NCBI GenBank assembly: GCA_009667805.1
Contig: CM019067.1
Location: 243,509,721 to 243,573,720, forward strand
DNA: 64,000 nucleotides
Reading direction: 5' to 3'
Origin: Leptobrachium leishanense
Lineage: Eukaryota > Chordata > Amphibia > Anura > Megophryidae
Positions 9,690 to 22,862 of the stretch are shown here, piece after piece. A model generated the notes under the pieces. The model made no database searches, was not told the origin of the DNA, and was given only the letters and a program-made list of their open reading frames with translations. The first letter of the stretch is position 1. The number at the start of each line of letters is the position of its first letter. The translations under genes were made by a program, and so were the position numbers.

Positions 9690-10295
9690 TTGGCGAACTG
9701 CCAGCAAGTACGGTGCTGTTTGAAGGCAGTGCAAATCCCCATAGAGAAGTAATGGTTAATCTATTCAGAGAACACCAAACAGCAGAGAAATGTCAGTGAA
9801 ATACCCTGATGTTCGGTGGTTTCAATCAGCAGGTTCAGGTATTCAGGCGAACCCCATAGGTTTCAATGTTAAAAATATTCCCGTTTTTAAGCAATATCTA
9901 ATAAACCACTTATTATTTTAATCTGCAGTAAAAAGTCTTTATTTATTGATTATTATTTTTTTAGTACCATTTAGTAATTTTTCAGAATTTTTTTGGCAAC
10001 ATCCCCCCCCCTTTTTTAATATCGGTTCTTCTTTTTCTGTAACAGAACTTTTTATTATCAATCATAGGATCTTATATGTAAATTCCAGACATTTTCGTTC
10101 AGTAGTTCTTTTGAAAACAGCAGGCCATGGGTTTGCGGTGGCAGCATACAGCGGCCGACTCCATGCACTTTGGGGACCCTGCGGTGAATGGTGAATTCAC
10201 TGCAGGGTGGGGAAATTTTATTCCCCGAAGTGCAGGGAACTACAGAACACCAAAATGTTGGCGTCATTTCGGTGCTCTGTGAGTAACCCAATTAG
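9690..10295 (-). repeat. CAGGGTTATTC-family element, nested and one end truncated
   Basis: Reverse-oriented copy of the family at 41.5-42.6, 47.7-48.6 and 63.0-63.7 kb: shared TTTGGCGAACTGCCAGCAAG, CTATTCAGAGAACACC, CCCATAGGTTTCAATGTTAA, CTGCAGTAAAAAGTC and GGACCCTGCGGTGAATG. The far end reads TTTCGGTGCTCTGTGAGTAAC; the near end lacks its terminal about 100 bp. It sits inside the hAT-type element. Confidence 0.8.
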
Positions 10296-10459
10296 TGGTG
10301 AGGTTTTTTGTTGCCCCCTGGAAAGTGAAAGCCTAGGCGTTGCCTACCCAGGACATACTTGAAAATTAGTGACATCTCAATGTTTCCTTCCTGGTAAAAT
10401 ACCTGGAGAGTGCCGCCCTAGGCCTAGGCCTTGTTGGCCTAGGCCAAAATACACCAGTG

Positions 10460-10975
10460 TGTGCAGTACTGGAGACCGTATCTCCAGAAGGATATAGACA
10501 TCTTAGAGAGAGTTCAGAGAAGGGCTACTAAAATGGTGTACGGCTTGAAGGAGAAAAGTTACCAGGAAAGGCTTAATGATCTTAACATGTACAGCTTGGA
10601 AAAAAGACGAGACAGAGGAGATATGATAGAAACATTTAAATACGTAAAGGGAATCCAAGGTAGAGGAAGGGAGTATATTTAAAAGGAAACAAAGTAGCAA
10701 AACAAAAGGACATAGTCTTAGATTAGATGGGCAAAGGTTTAAAACTAACATCAGGAAGCATTATTTTACTGAGAGGGTGGTGGATACATGGAACAGCCTT
10801 CCAGTTGAAGTGGTAGAGGCCAAAACAGTAATTGAATTTAAGCAGGAATGGGATAGGCATAAGGCTATCCTAAACAAAAGATAAATCCAGGTAAAGTATC
10901 CATGTAATTGGGCAGACTAGATGGGCCGAAAGGTTCTTATCTGCTGACATTTTCTATGTTTCTATTGTCCACATG
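10460..10975 (+). pseudogene. CR1 LINE 3' end (continuation after hAT insertion)
   Basis: Resumes the LINE at its YWRPYLQKDIDILERVQ segment and runs to the 3' tail ending TTTCTATGTTTCTATTG, the short octamer-like tail of CR1 elements. Compared with the copy at 50.6-51.1 kb, two bases are missing near 10658, which shifts the frame after KYVKGI. The C-terminal RT extension (RVQRRATKMVYGL, VVDTWNSLPVEVVEAK in the other frame) is typical of CR1. Non-functional. Confidence 0.9.
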
Positions 10976-11760
10976 CCACCCCCCCATGTGCGTATGTGTA
11001 TTTATGGTCTGAGGTCTGTGGGTGGGTGTATATATATATATGCGTGTTGATATATACGTATATATAGGTCTGCGTGTTGATATATACGTATATGTCTGTG
11101 TGTGGTATCAATGCATCCCTACTCTATACACAGCGCTCCGTGTCCCTATAATATATATGATCAGGGGTTACCTTTTTTTTATATTTTTATACTATTCCTA
11201 TTAAATTAACAGTAATTTTTGATGTATTTTATTCAGTAGAAACTTTTTTTGCCTATATAACATGTGCTTTGTGAAAATAAAACGGTTTTGTGTACATTTT
11301 AATTTAGTTAGTGGATTCCTGTCCAGTGCGGTGAGAAGCAAACGTAATGCGGTGTAGACACGCTGCAAGGCGGAGCGGAGTGAAGTCAAGCCTGCAAAAT
11401 GTTTGCTTCTCTTCGCTTCGCTACGCTGTGTGTCGCTACACGCTCAGTGTGTCTCAGCCTTTATTCCCGCATCGCTAGCTTACCGAATCAGTTTGTATAC
11501 ATGTTACTGACCCTGCTTGTTCTGTGGACTCGATCTCTTGCCGACTTTGCCTGTCATTTGACTATTCTCTCTGTGTATTCCCTGCCTGTTCTGTTTGCTT
11601 CCTGTTGCTACTGGTGTGTGCCGATTTTTCACCATATACAGTAGCGCAGTACAAGTGACTAAACATTGCTGACCCGGTTTTGTTATAGCTACTGATGTAA
11701 CTGAATAGATCGGGGATCTCTTCTGCATTACCAAAACCTCCACCATTGCACTCTTCCACA
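10976..11760. other. No gene seen; TA/TG-rich and mixed sequence
   Basis: Contains a purine-pyrimidine alternating tract (about 11025-11100, two copies of GTGTTGATATATACGTATAT) with Z-DNA potential, then ordinary sequence with CpG-containing runs near 11330-11480. I recognise no exon or element here. Confidence 0.5.
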
Positions 11761-12360
11761 ATACCTCAGAGGGGTTACGGTGTGAAGGCAGTTGCTGCCA
11801 CCAAAGGCAAAATATTTGGGTGCACTGCCACTGACGCCTATACCAGATTCATATAATTTTAATATTGGACTGCAGGGTCCAACCCTGCACTCTTCCACAA
11901 TACCACAGAGGGGTTACTTACGGTGTGAAGGCACTTGCTGCCACCAAAGACACAATATTTGGGTGCACTGCCACTGACGCCTATACCAGATTCATATCAT
12001 TTTAATATTGGACCGCAGGGTCCAACCCTGCACTCTTCCACATTACCACAGAAGGGTTACTTATGGTGTGAAGGCACTTGCTGCCACCAAAGGCACAATA
12101 TTTGGGTGCACTGCCCCTAACGCCTACACCAGATTCATATCATTTTAATATTGGACCGCAGGGTCCAACCCTGCACTCTTCCACAATACCACAGAGGGGT
12201 TACTTACGGTGTGAAGGCACTTGCTGCCACTATAGGCACAATATTTGGGTGCACTGATGCCTGTGCCAGATTCATATCATTTTAATATTGGACCGCAGGG
12301 TCCAACCCTGCACTCTTTCACAATACCACAGAGGGGTTACGGTGTGACGGCACTGTTGCC
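11735..12360 (+). repeat. 143-bp tandem array, about 4.3 units
   Basis: Units contain GGGGTTACTTACGGTGTGAA, CTTGCTGCCACCAAAGGCAC, ATTTGGGTGCACTGCC and TTGGACCGCAGGGTCCAACC. CACTCTT starts at 11888, 12031, 12174 and 12311 (143, 143, 137). The same array occurs in opposite orientation at 49.6-50.1 kb. The repeated 61-residue frames are simply the unit read in one phase. Confidence 0.93.
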
Positions 12361-12930
12361 GACACTAAAGGCCCAATTTTAAAGCACCTATTGTTACTTT
12401 CATCCAAAGCCTGCATAAGTTTCACCATAATGTAGCCAAAAAATCACTAAACTTGTTTTGCGTGTCCTAAAATGTCTAGATAAAATAGATGTTTAAATAG
12501 ATTAAAGGAAAACCATTTACCGTCATTTGAAATGTCATTTTTTGGTTTTTAAATGTTTCTATGCATCCTACAAATCCGACAATTCACGGGCAGGTTATGG
12601 GGACCTCCTAGGCACGATATTTGAAGGAATTTTTCGTTTTTATTCTTAACCTTTATTTCATGGAAAACTCACTGTTCCTTTAAAAACGTTTTGTTTTTAA
12701 CTCTTTGTCCTTGTTTCCTGTCCCCCAGGGCACTACCCGGACACCCATACACCTTTTATGGAAAATATCTAGCATATATGCCCTCTTGGAGGGCACTCTA
12801 AAAATCGAACTTTCGGGTCCTATTAACTTACATTGAGTTCGGATCGCGTTCGAGATCGAACTCAAACTTTTGAAATTGTTCGAGTTCGAAATCGAACGGA
12901 ACACGGGGGTGTTCGGCTCATCACTAATAG
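12345..12930 (+). repeat. Flank of 143-bp array; shared with 49.2-49.6 kb
   Basis: Sequence next to the array (TTTAAAGCACCTATTGTTAC, CCTCCTAGGCACGATATTTG, CTGTTCCTTTAAAAACGTTT, CCAGGGCACTACCCGGAC) is repeated inverted at 49.24-49.63 kb, so array plus flank is one dispersed unit. The right part (12815-12925) is built of GTTCGA/TCGAAC words and ends GTTCGGCTCATCACTAATAG, likely an element terminus. Confidence 0.85.
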
Positions 12931-14540
12931 TAACATGTGCCTGGGCACACTTCAAGAGCCTTCCTGTTGCTGTTGTCCTCTTTGAAATAAAGGGAAAATA
13001 TTTGATAAATCATCAATGTTTCGAATTCGATTGTCACTGTTTTTTCACCTACACATCAAAATTATTATTATTTATTTATGGATAGATTTGACAACGATGT
13101 ACAAAGGAGTAATACATGTTATTGTTACTGATTTAAATTACCATTGCTATATACAATTACCTGGTATTATTATCCAGATTCCAAATAATTTTTATATATA
13201 ACAACAAGTCATATTTTGTTTCTTTGAGTAGCTAGTCTAGATCAAAACCATCTGGGATAGGTGATTTGTCAATGTTTATTTTATCTAGTGGAACTAAATG
13301 TATGTTATTCTTTGCAATGTGATGCATTTTTTTTCTTGTCTTAATAGTTCCTCTCTAATTCCCATAAAGTGTCTGGTTGTCTGGAAAGCATTAATTTATT
13401 AACTGAACTGTTTTTATTATTCCAATATAGATATTTAATAGATATTACATAATCAAAAGCATTTATGATAATATCATATGGTTCACATGAAAACTAAACC
13501 AATGTTACGGGGTATTAAAGTATAAATCAAAGAAAACAGGATTCATAATTTTGAAGAAGGTAGACCGGAGTAATCTAAAACATTTGTTTTTGTTAGAGAT
13601 AATTTACTATTTGTACTAAATGTGCACAATATTAAATATTATGAAACAGATACACAAAATGTGTCCATGCATAATTACGCTTTATTGCCATTTTCTCATG
13701 ACGTGAGCTGCAATTCTTCATTACATAAACTAAATGCACAGTCATTTTAAATTCATCTCCTGTAAACACAACAATTTTAGAGACATTCTTATGGAAACTG
13801 TTATTCAATGAAATTAAAGCTCAGACCAGAAGACACCCATTTCAAAACAATAAGCAGGATACATTACAAATTCTCTGAAAAATTTATTTGTATGGTCAGG
13901 TTGAGCACCCGCTATCCAAAATTATTCCAAAATCCTGAAAACTTCGAAAACTTATACTCAACTTCCTGGCACTCCGGTCAGGTCCTTTCTTTGCTCCAGT
14001 ACACCCCCTAGCATTACAGCATGTCCCACAGCACCAACGAAGGAAGTGGGACACACTGTGCAATGCCAGCTTAAGACATGCTGCAAATGGTTAACAAGAA
14101 AGCAAGAAACATGCTGTCATTGCTCATTGTATCACTTGCAGGCACTGCAGTGCACAGTGTGTCTTAACATGTCTTTCTCTGGTGCTGCTGAACTGGGTGC
14201 CTCGCAGCTCCCTTGCGCTGTCCCTGCTTCACTCTGACTTTCAAATCCTGTCTGGGATCCAAAAAAAAATGATATAATACGAATTCTGGATAGTGGGTAC
14301 TCAGTCTATAATATGTTCTTCATGCTAGAATTTTCATGCATATCATTTTTTTCTGGTTTAGAAAATGTAAAACTGGAGTTGAAAACTCAGATTCAAGAAG
14401 TACTAAGCTGGTGCTGCAAAAGGTGGAAAGAATATTTTAGTAACTTTTATGTGTTTACAGACCAGTAGATTAGATGCCCTAGTTTGATTTAGTAAAAAAA
14501 AATACAAAAAACAATTGTGCTTTACAGGCCTTAAGGACAT
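12931..14540. other. AT-rich sequence, no gene or element recognised
   Basis: Only short frames without domain signatures. At 13896-14296 TTGAGCACCCGCTATCCAAAATTATTCC faces GATACGAATTCTGGATAGTGGGTACTC, an imperfect inverted pair about 390 bp apart that may mark a decayed TIR element. Otherwise nothing I can support. Confidence 0.4.
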
Positions 14541-15874
14541 TAAATGAATCACTTGAAAGGCCAGAGTATGGTCTTTCCAATGATACCAAACATGACCAGA
14601 TTTATCTAAAAGTAAAATTACAAATAAATAAAATTTAAATATTTATTCTTTTTTTCCCTATGCAGAACTGTTGTTCACTTTACAGTTCTAAAGTGGACAC
14701 TGGACAGTGATGCTTCACTAATCACCTTATCATTTACCACACTGCCAGCATATGTGGAGGTGATGGTACAACACATTGCAACCGTCATCACCAGCACTGC
14801 AGTGAGGAAAGAGAGATGGACCTCAGAACCCTGAATCTCTGATGTATACGCTGCACAAGGTCAATTGAGATGTCGTTGGAAAGGCCAGAGTTTGGGGAAA
14901 AATGCAAAATTTACTTTTTTTCCCTTCTTAGGCAGTGCCATTATGCACTTTTACATATAAAGCAAACAAAGCCAATAGTTTCTCACCTTCTCATTTCACA
15001 TGCCAGGAGAACTTGTGGAGATGATGGTGCAATTAGTTATTACGCATTGGTTTATCTAAAACAAAACTCTGCTGCAAAGAGTGCAGGGGTCCTTTGGAGC
15101 CCAGTATCTCCATTATTTACACCCCACAAGTTCAAGTTATGTGTCATTGGAGAGGTCAGAGTTTGGCCATTCCAATGATACCAAACATTGCCATGTAAAA
15201 TGTAAAACAAATAAACAAAAAAAAACAACAAAACAAAAACAACCCCCTCTTTTTTGTTCTAAACAAAGTAAGTCTTGATATCACATTGAAAATTGCTGAA
15301 GATAAAGCAGCATCAAAAAAATGAAGTGTTAAAGTTGCATCTTCAAAAAAGACCCTCGGTCAGAGCCGTAACTTGATTCCCAGAATATTAGTTGCTCTGT
15401 GCCGAAATAGAGCATTTTTTCCATAGTTAGTGATAGAAATTAGGGTTAGGCTTAGAAATTATGGTAAAATACTATTTGTGTTTGTTTTAGGGTTAGGGCT
15501 AACCCAAGCCCTAACATTCTGCTTCATTTTTGCTTCATTTTAAGGCAGCAGATTCTGCTCCTTTATTCGAGGTGAGCGCAGTTTTTTAAATGTTAAGATT
15601 TTTTTGTTCCCCCAATATAAAAATTAAAGTATTTTGGGCACTTTTTTTGGCAGTGCACAACATTTCTGTGCCTACAGGCTCTTGAGGTGTGATTCAGACC
15701 CTGGTCACTGGTCAAGAGGGCTCTACTTACTTTCCAATGTTGGGGCTAGTTTGGATTTGCTACTCCCTCTTGTCTCCAATGAGTCATCGCCATTGTGCAG
15801 TCAGTGTGATTGGCAGTCACATTGACTACATGGAATAATAGCATGGAGAGGATTAAAAAGTTAAGATGGCAAAG
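14541..15874. repeat. Decayed repeats carrying the TCATTGGAAAGGCCAGAG hairpin module
   Basis: Versions of a palindromic module (TTGGAAAGGCCAGAG facing GGTCTTTCCAATGATACCAA) occur at 14551-14598, 14872-14895 and 15143-15190, each followed by an A-rich run. The module recurs in most TTAA-flanked MITEs of the window. 15300-15560 includes a short TTAGGGTTAGGG stretch. No gene. Confidence 0.6.
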
Positions 15875-16019
15875 CATAGGTGTCTCTATATGGAGGCAAG
15901 AGGGGGCAATTGCTCCCCTAGGTTAATCCTTGCCCCCATGTGCCCTCCACTAGGGATCAGCATCCAGCTTCTCCCTGCTTATTTCGGACTTTAATCTCTC
16001 CATCCATGTGTGCCGTACA

Positions 16020-16130
16020 TGGTTGATTTATATGTCATTGGAAAGGGCAGAGTCTGGCCTTTCCAATGATAACCACCATGACCATAAAAAAATAAAGATA
16101 ATAAATAATAAAATAAAAACATAACTTTAT
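16020..16130. repeat. Hairpin module copy
   Basis: TCATTGGAAAGGGCAGAGTC facing GGCCTTTCCAATGATAACCA, then an A-rich AAAATAAAG tract: same module as in the TTAA MITEs elsewhere in the window. Confidence 0.75.
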
Positions 16131-16199
16131 TAACAGGGCTAAAATTTGCTCAGCAGTGAAAGGGTTAACAGTCACACTATATTACGCTGTGTATAACTT

Positions 16200-17230
16200 T
16201 TGTTTTTGCCTTGTTTTATTTGAATATTAAGGGTTAATGGCTAGGCTTCATCTCTCACAGTATACATTTTATTTTTTCCTTGAATAAAATAATTTTAGGG
16301 GTTAATGGGTAAGCTACATGCCTCACAGTGTATACATTTCGGGCTATATTACAATCTTCGTGCAAAAACCCTCGCGCAAAGTGTGAATTTTGCTCCAAGC
16401 GTTAAACTTTTGCGAGCGGAAATCGCCATTGGAATTACAATCCTCTTGCTTCTTTTTATCCGCCGATCAATACCGCGCGCAAACAGGATGCAGCCAAGTG
16501 CTCGCGCAGTACTGTCTCGCGCAAAAACCAGTGTGCGAATAGTTTTTTTCTCGCGCCAATCAGAATTAAGCACCACAATTATCTCACGTTAAGAAATTGC
16601 ACCTGCCACAGTCAATCTAAGCATATATGCTGCAGCGATAATACATGCACACACGACTTCTCCATTTTATTGGATTGGTATGTGTTGAAGGGGCAACTAT
16701 ACTTTGCTGCATTTTTTACTGGGCTGGTGTATTTTGGTTTGGCCAGGTTGGTCAGATTTGCCATTAACACCAGATTTTTGCAGTTGCTAAAATTATGCGT
16801 GCAAAGGCTATGCGGTAATTACCGCAAATAGATTGTAATACCATCCTCGTACCAGCACAAATTCGTATTTGCGCTCACAATGTTAAGTATAGGATGCGCG
16901 CAGTACAGTAAGCTTGCGCAGGGTTCACGCAGGTTCACCTGTGGTTGTTGCGCTGACTATGTAATCCGGGATTAGGCGCAAATGGTTTTACCCCTCGCGT
17001 TAATGTTTTTTTGCGCCGGCGTGAATATTTTAATTTAGCCCTTCATATTTTCCCTTGATTACTGGCATTTTAGGGGTTAATGGCTAGGCTTCATGCCTCA
17101 CAGTGTATTCTTTTCATGTTTTCCCATTATTAATGTCATTTTATGGGGTTAATGGGTAGGCTGCATGTCACACTGTTTATTATTTTTATTGTACTTCCCT
17201 GGGTTTATGGCATTTTAGGGGTTGTTATGG
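16200..17230 (+). repeat. Degenerate 65-82-bp tandem repeat split by a MITE
   Basis: GGGGTTAATGGGTAGGCT..CATGCCTCACAGTGTATAC recurs at about 16231, 16298, 17073, 17155 and 17218. The MITE at 16339-17041 sits between the second and third units. Low conservation; no coding capacity. Confidence 0.75.
16339..17041. mobile_element. MITE with GGGCTA..TTA ends, rich in GCGC words
   Basis: Begins GGGCTATATTACAATCTTCG and ends AATATTTTAATTTAGCCC (inverted partner GGGCTAAATTAAAATATTCA). TTC flanks both sides (16336-16338, 17042-17044), a possible 3-bp duplication. The interior is full of CGCGCA/TGCGCG words. The 95- and 75-residue frames on opposite strands mirror each other because of this symmetry and are not genes. 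Confidence 0.7.
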
Positions 17231-17308
17231 AAGTTAGACTCTAAAGGGTCTATTCATCTTTGCTTTTCGTCGCATTTCGGGGGAATCCATTTCACCAAAA
17301 ATATGCAG

Positions 17309-17488
17309 GTCTATTCAAAGAAAGGTGAAAACCAGGAGAACTGGCAGTAGAAGAGAACAATCTAGACCAAATAGCCAATTTGGAACATGAGATAAATGGG
17401 AGAATTTTTCTGGTTTGGCTATTTTGACCTAGAATTTTCACTTCTCCAGTCATTCTCATAAGTTTCACTTTTCTTTGAATAGACCTGT
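17309..17488. mobile_element. Palindromic MITE, ~180 bp
   Basis: AGGTCTATTCAAAGAAAGGTG at the left faces CACTTTTCTTTGAATAGACCT at the right; the whole 180 bp can fold on itself (CCAAATAGCCAATTTGG within). A second outward partner GGGTCTATTCATCTTTGC lies at 17248, so the full element may be 17247-17488. Confidence 0.75.
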
Positions 17489-17718
17489 AAGTGTATTCCC
17501 TATTTAGTGAAGCAGTTATTGGACGTTGGTATCAGGCTACTACTACAGAAAGGTATAATTTGCGCCATATTACTCTGAGATATAGGAATTTACTTTATAT
17601 ATACTTCAGTTTTTTTCAGTAATATGATTTAGTGGTGAAAATTAGTAGTGCCCCCCCCCCGTATTGACTGTGGTATCTTATGTTCCCTTCCTATATATTG
17701 TTCCTAGAGTCACCACTG

Positions 17719-18430
17719 TGGTAGAGGCAGGCTGCTAGAATATTAATTAAAATCAATGCCAGTTGAAGCCAACTTACTAAAGCATTGTTTAGACAGCGTG
17801 CCATCCCAAAGACTGAATCATGCTACCACCTGAGATTCCTAAAGAAAAGCCAAAATGTTTTACAATAATGGATTCATATAAGTTGAATTTCACTATTGCA
17901 TTTACCTATCTATTTTAATGGCAACATTTCATCCATATACAATGTTTTAACTAACCCTATTTGACTGTTTTGTAACTAATACCTTAAATGAAAACAATTA
18001 CTTGATATACAAAATGTTTCAGCACTGGTCTTCTTGTCTTCTGAGCATTTTTGACATTTCAGTGATATCAGCTATGTCTGATTGCCCGCAGTAAATTTGG
18101 CACCAGAAAGACACAACAACAGATTTTTTTTTAGCACATAATGACCCTGCATTAAATAGTAACTCTATGTGGATAGCCTAATGGGAGTTTATGTTGAGAA
18201 ATAAATATTTTGAAGGCCAGTGTCCCAGTCATGTTCTCATAGCAAATCAGTAGCTATTACCACATTTTGGCACAGTCAGAAAATCCGTGATGCCACTGCA
18301 TTGTGTGTGGGTTTTCAAGCAAATGAAAAAACACAAAGAATATTAAAACATGCACGATATTTTAAGGACTTGTGACAATAATATTAATACTGTCCTTGGT
18401 AATACAATTTCACTGCTGAAGTTCACATAA
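17719..18430. other. No gene or element recognised
   Basis: Ordinary AT-rich sequence, short frames only. Confidence 0.4.
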
Positions 18431-19037
18431 TTAAAGGAACACTCTAAGCAAAAATCCCCCCCTTTTTTTACATTAAAATATACCTATTCCCTCAATAACT
18501 AGGTAGGGATTTTTTTTTTTACTGTAATACTTACCCTAAAATTCACTTGTTTCCAACAGCATCCTTTTTTTTTTATACTCACCTCCCTCCTCTTCCGCTC
18601 CCGTACTTCTAACTCTTTCACTTGGCTAATGGTTTACGTGAGAAGCGCGCATGCGCGCCTCTCACGTAAGCCAGCCAATCAGCAGGCTTCCTCCCGGCTC
18701 CATCTTCTTTGATTAGTGTTGCGCGCAAGAGGATGCGCGCAACACTAATCCTCAGCCGCTGCCGCCAGCTACTGCGGCGAGTTGGAGACGTCATCGCACA
18801 GAAAGCACGATGACGTCTCCTACTCGGCAATAGTCGACAGAAGTGGGAAATATGAATTCCGCTCTGCTGACTGACAGCTGGGAGGGCGGAGTAAAGTCCT
18901 CTGCGTCTCTCAGCTGTTTTCAGCTGTTTCAGCCGATCGGCTGAGCGGAGGGAGGGGGGACAGACAAGGGCATACTCAGGGCATCATGACCACCTAAAAA
19001 ATCTTAGGTAGTCATGTTGCCTAGAGTATCCGTTTAA
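18431..19037. mobile_element. Kolobok/T2-like MITE, TTAA-flanked
   Basis: Left end TTAAAGGAACACTCTAAGC and right end GCCTAGAGTATCCGTTTAA are imperfect inverted partners starting with TTAA + AGG/ACGG, as in the T2 MITEs (Kolobok superfamily) described from frogs. The centre contains strong hairpins: TTACGTGAGAAGCGCGC facing GCGCGCCTCTCACGTAA (18632-18670), GTTGCGCGC facing GCGCGCAAC, and GACGTCATCG facing CGATGACGTC. No coding capacity. Confidence 0.75.
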
Positions 19038-19881
19038 GTATATAACCGATGATGGTAACCATTAAAGTTATTTCTATGCCTTCATATCAATTGCACGTTT
19101 ACATTATATAAAAAATATTTAGAAATAATAGTTTATCCTATTAAACTTTACTAGTAGAATATATTTTTAATGCAGAAGCTGGGGATCAAATGTTCAGGTG
19201 AGATAATTCTATTCTGATTTGAGCTGTGATTTGTGAACCGGCACAGACCTTGGGTAATGAAAAGGCTGACTAAACTAAACACCCCAACAGACAGAACTTG
19301 AATCACAGTGCAATCTAAATGCAACACTACAAAGAAGCATATAATGGGTGAGCTAAATGTAAAGACACACAGAAGAATATGGAAAAATGAAGATAGTGTA
19401 TATGTCTAGGAACAGCTAATGGGTGAGGGGCAGTCAGAGAAGGATAAGCAATTCCAAGGTTATAATTATCTCATTTCCAGCCATTAATTATAAAAAAAAT
19501 AATTGGCTGCTACAACATGGAGTTAAGTGAGATTGTAACTGCACTATCACATGAGATTGTGTTCAGGTATCTTTATATTTATTCATTTTCAATTATCATA
19601 TATACCATACCATATGCCATACCAAATCTTAATATACCTACATGAAATGAGTACACTGGAATAATAATTTGCAACAATATTAAATACAAACCTAATGGCA
19701 TGCTATATTAAAAAGTAATTTGCACCAGCAATGTTTAACAAGCATACAAAAATTTAGCCTGTGGAAGTGTTTTTAGATTTTAATTACATTCCTTTGTCTA
19801 TACTTCTTTCAATGCAAATATTTTTTACATTTTCTCATGGAGTAATTGCCAGAAAATCATTTGTTTTTTCCATCATTTTCT
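19038..19881. other. AT-rich sequence, no gene seen
   Basis: Short frames only; includes CATATACCATACCATATGCCAT micro-repeats near 19600. Nothing supportable. Confidence 0.4.
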
Positions 19882-20644
19882 TTAACTCCATAGTGACCAG
19901 ATGGTTTTACCACTGTCTGTCAGAAAGTATCCAGTGCTGTTTTTACATTTCTGCGCTGTTTGTGTTTAGGTCTAATTTTCCTCTTATTCGTTGATGGAAC
20001 CCACACATATTATATACCGTTTTTCTCGACATTAATTTGACCTTTTAAAGTTACCATCATTTCAATCATATCATATAATTTACTTTAAAAAAATATGAAA
20101 TATGATAAAAAAAATACACTTTTTCGAACTTAAGTCCCCAAAATCTAAAACCGCCAAAAAAGACCCCAGCTAAATAGTTTAGAAATTTTGTCCTGAAATT
20201 AGAAATACCAATTTTTACATGTTTTTCTTTTTAACCTCTTCACTGCTGAGCCATTTCACCTCTGTGTGCTGAGCTCATTTTGACTGTTTTTTGCTCATCA
20301 TGTTTAAATGTAATTTTAAATCTTATTTTATTATGCAATCTCCAGCGGTGCCTTTCTTTTTTTTCTATCTGCAGCCTTTCAGGAGGGAGAGGGCTCCAAA
20401 GGCCCCCCTTTCACTTTCTTCACTGCAGGTGCTGGGGGGGGTCATTGCGCATGGCGATGACGTTATTGCGCATGGCGATGATGTCAATGAGACGGCATTA
20501 AAACCGTCGACCTGACTTCAATGAAGTCAGTCAAGTGTGGGAGAGGTGAGTATAGGGAGGGAGGGGGATTAAAGGACCATGACGTCCATAAGGGGAACTT
20601 TCCCCAGGACGTACTATGTTTGTCAGTGGTACTTAAAGGGTTAA
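19882..20644 (+). mobile_element. TTAA-flanked composite MITE, degenerate copy
   Basis: Left end TTAACTCCATAGTGACCAG is a worn version of the TTAACCCCTTAGTGACCGGG end seen at 36.6 and 56.4 kb; then GCGCTGTTTGTGTTTAGGTC, ACCCACACATATTATATACC, and internally TTTTTAACCTCTTCACTGCT (about 20230). Right end ..CTTAAAGGGTTAA. Same order of modules as at 35381-36602 (inverted) and 56436-57419. It contains a GCGCATGGCGATGA direct repeat (20447-20482). Overlapping 73- and 74-residue frames are not genes. Confidence 0.75.
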
Positions 20645-20806
20645 TTGTATATATATATATATAAAATAGAGACTGCTATGCACTCGTGCTCCCTCCAGTT
20701 CCAAGATGCTTGGTGTCTGTCACTCGGTGATCAATTGTACACACTTGCAAAGAAATTGCGGCGGCACTCCAGGACTGTTAACTTGCTCTTTTATTGTGAC
20801 ATGAGA

Positions 20807-20846
20807 GTCAACGTTTCAGCTCGTCGTTTGGAGTTTTCCTCAGGAC
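20807..20846 (-). ncRNA. Hammerhead-ribozyme-like motif in PLE copy 2
   Basis: On the minus strand: GTC, core CTGAGGA, A, helix II AACTC/GAGCT (four of five pairs), GAAA, self-complementary AACGTT, then GAC pairing with GTC. Same layout as at 4985-5025 although the loop and stem bases differ, which points to conserved structure. One mismatch in helix II may weaken it. Confidence 0.55.
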
Positions 20847-21115
20847 AATATCATAACATTTTGCAATGTAGAACCACACTTTTATACACACAAAAATGTG
20901 AAGTGTACTGACCCCTCCCTCGAGTCGCGGCGTATCTGTCCGCTTAGCACACATGTGCATGTTCATCCCGGTCTCCTCGGGATGACGTAGGCCCGTAACT
21001 GTGGTAACCCAGGACGCGAAAAACTCCGCTCCTTGCACCCAGTGACAAATAAAAACGGGACATAAGTGACATCCTATAAAGCAATCCCCAACCTCAAATT
21101 ATTTCTAGAGGCATA

Positions 21116-22735
<1,620 letters not shown>

Positions 22736-22862
22736 TATACCAAGCGGGGGCTTATAACTGACTACCCAATGAGACCCCTTATGTAACCATGTACTCCCGG
22801 ATTATATTGCGCAACTTGTTCGAGTACAAATATCCATGGATCTCACTAGATGTTAACAAATC

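Larger units (their letters stand above)
8123..10459. mobile_element. hAT-type non-autonomous element with 8-bp target duplication
   Basis: The LINE sequence is split by a 2337-bp block starting CAGTGGTGTATTT and ending AAATACACCAGTG. TGTGCAGT occurs on both sides (8115-8122 and 10460-10467); the second CR1 copy at 50.6 kb has it once, which proves the duplication. Eight-bp duplications and CAGNG-type ends are hallmarks of hAT transposons. Subterminal inverted GCCCTAGGCCT sequences reinforce the TIRs. No transposase is visible. The inside holds a 57-bp tandem array and a nested repeat. Confidence 0.92.
15875..17718. mobile_element. TIR DNA element, hAT-like, with nested insertions
   Basis: Ends CATAGGTGTCTCTA (left) and TAGAGTCACCACTG (right) are inverted partners and match the element at 53061-54362 in its left (GGGGGCAATTGC, CTAGGTTA.TCCTTGCCCC) and right (TGATTTAGTGGTGAAAATTA, TTGTTCCTAGAGTC) parts. 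Flanks TGGCAAAG and TGGTAGAG agree at 6 of 8 positions, a possible old 8-bp duplication. The inside is filled by a tandem repeat and two smaller palindromic MITEs. No transposase. Confidence 0.7.

Noticed and set aside
15485..15515. Telomere-like TTAGGGTTAGGG
   Set aside because: Only about two units; too short for an interstitial telomere.
16305..16592. 95-residue plus frame and its 75-residue minus mirror
   Set aside because: Both arise from the palindromic MITE 16339-17041.
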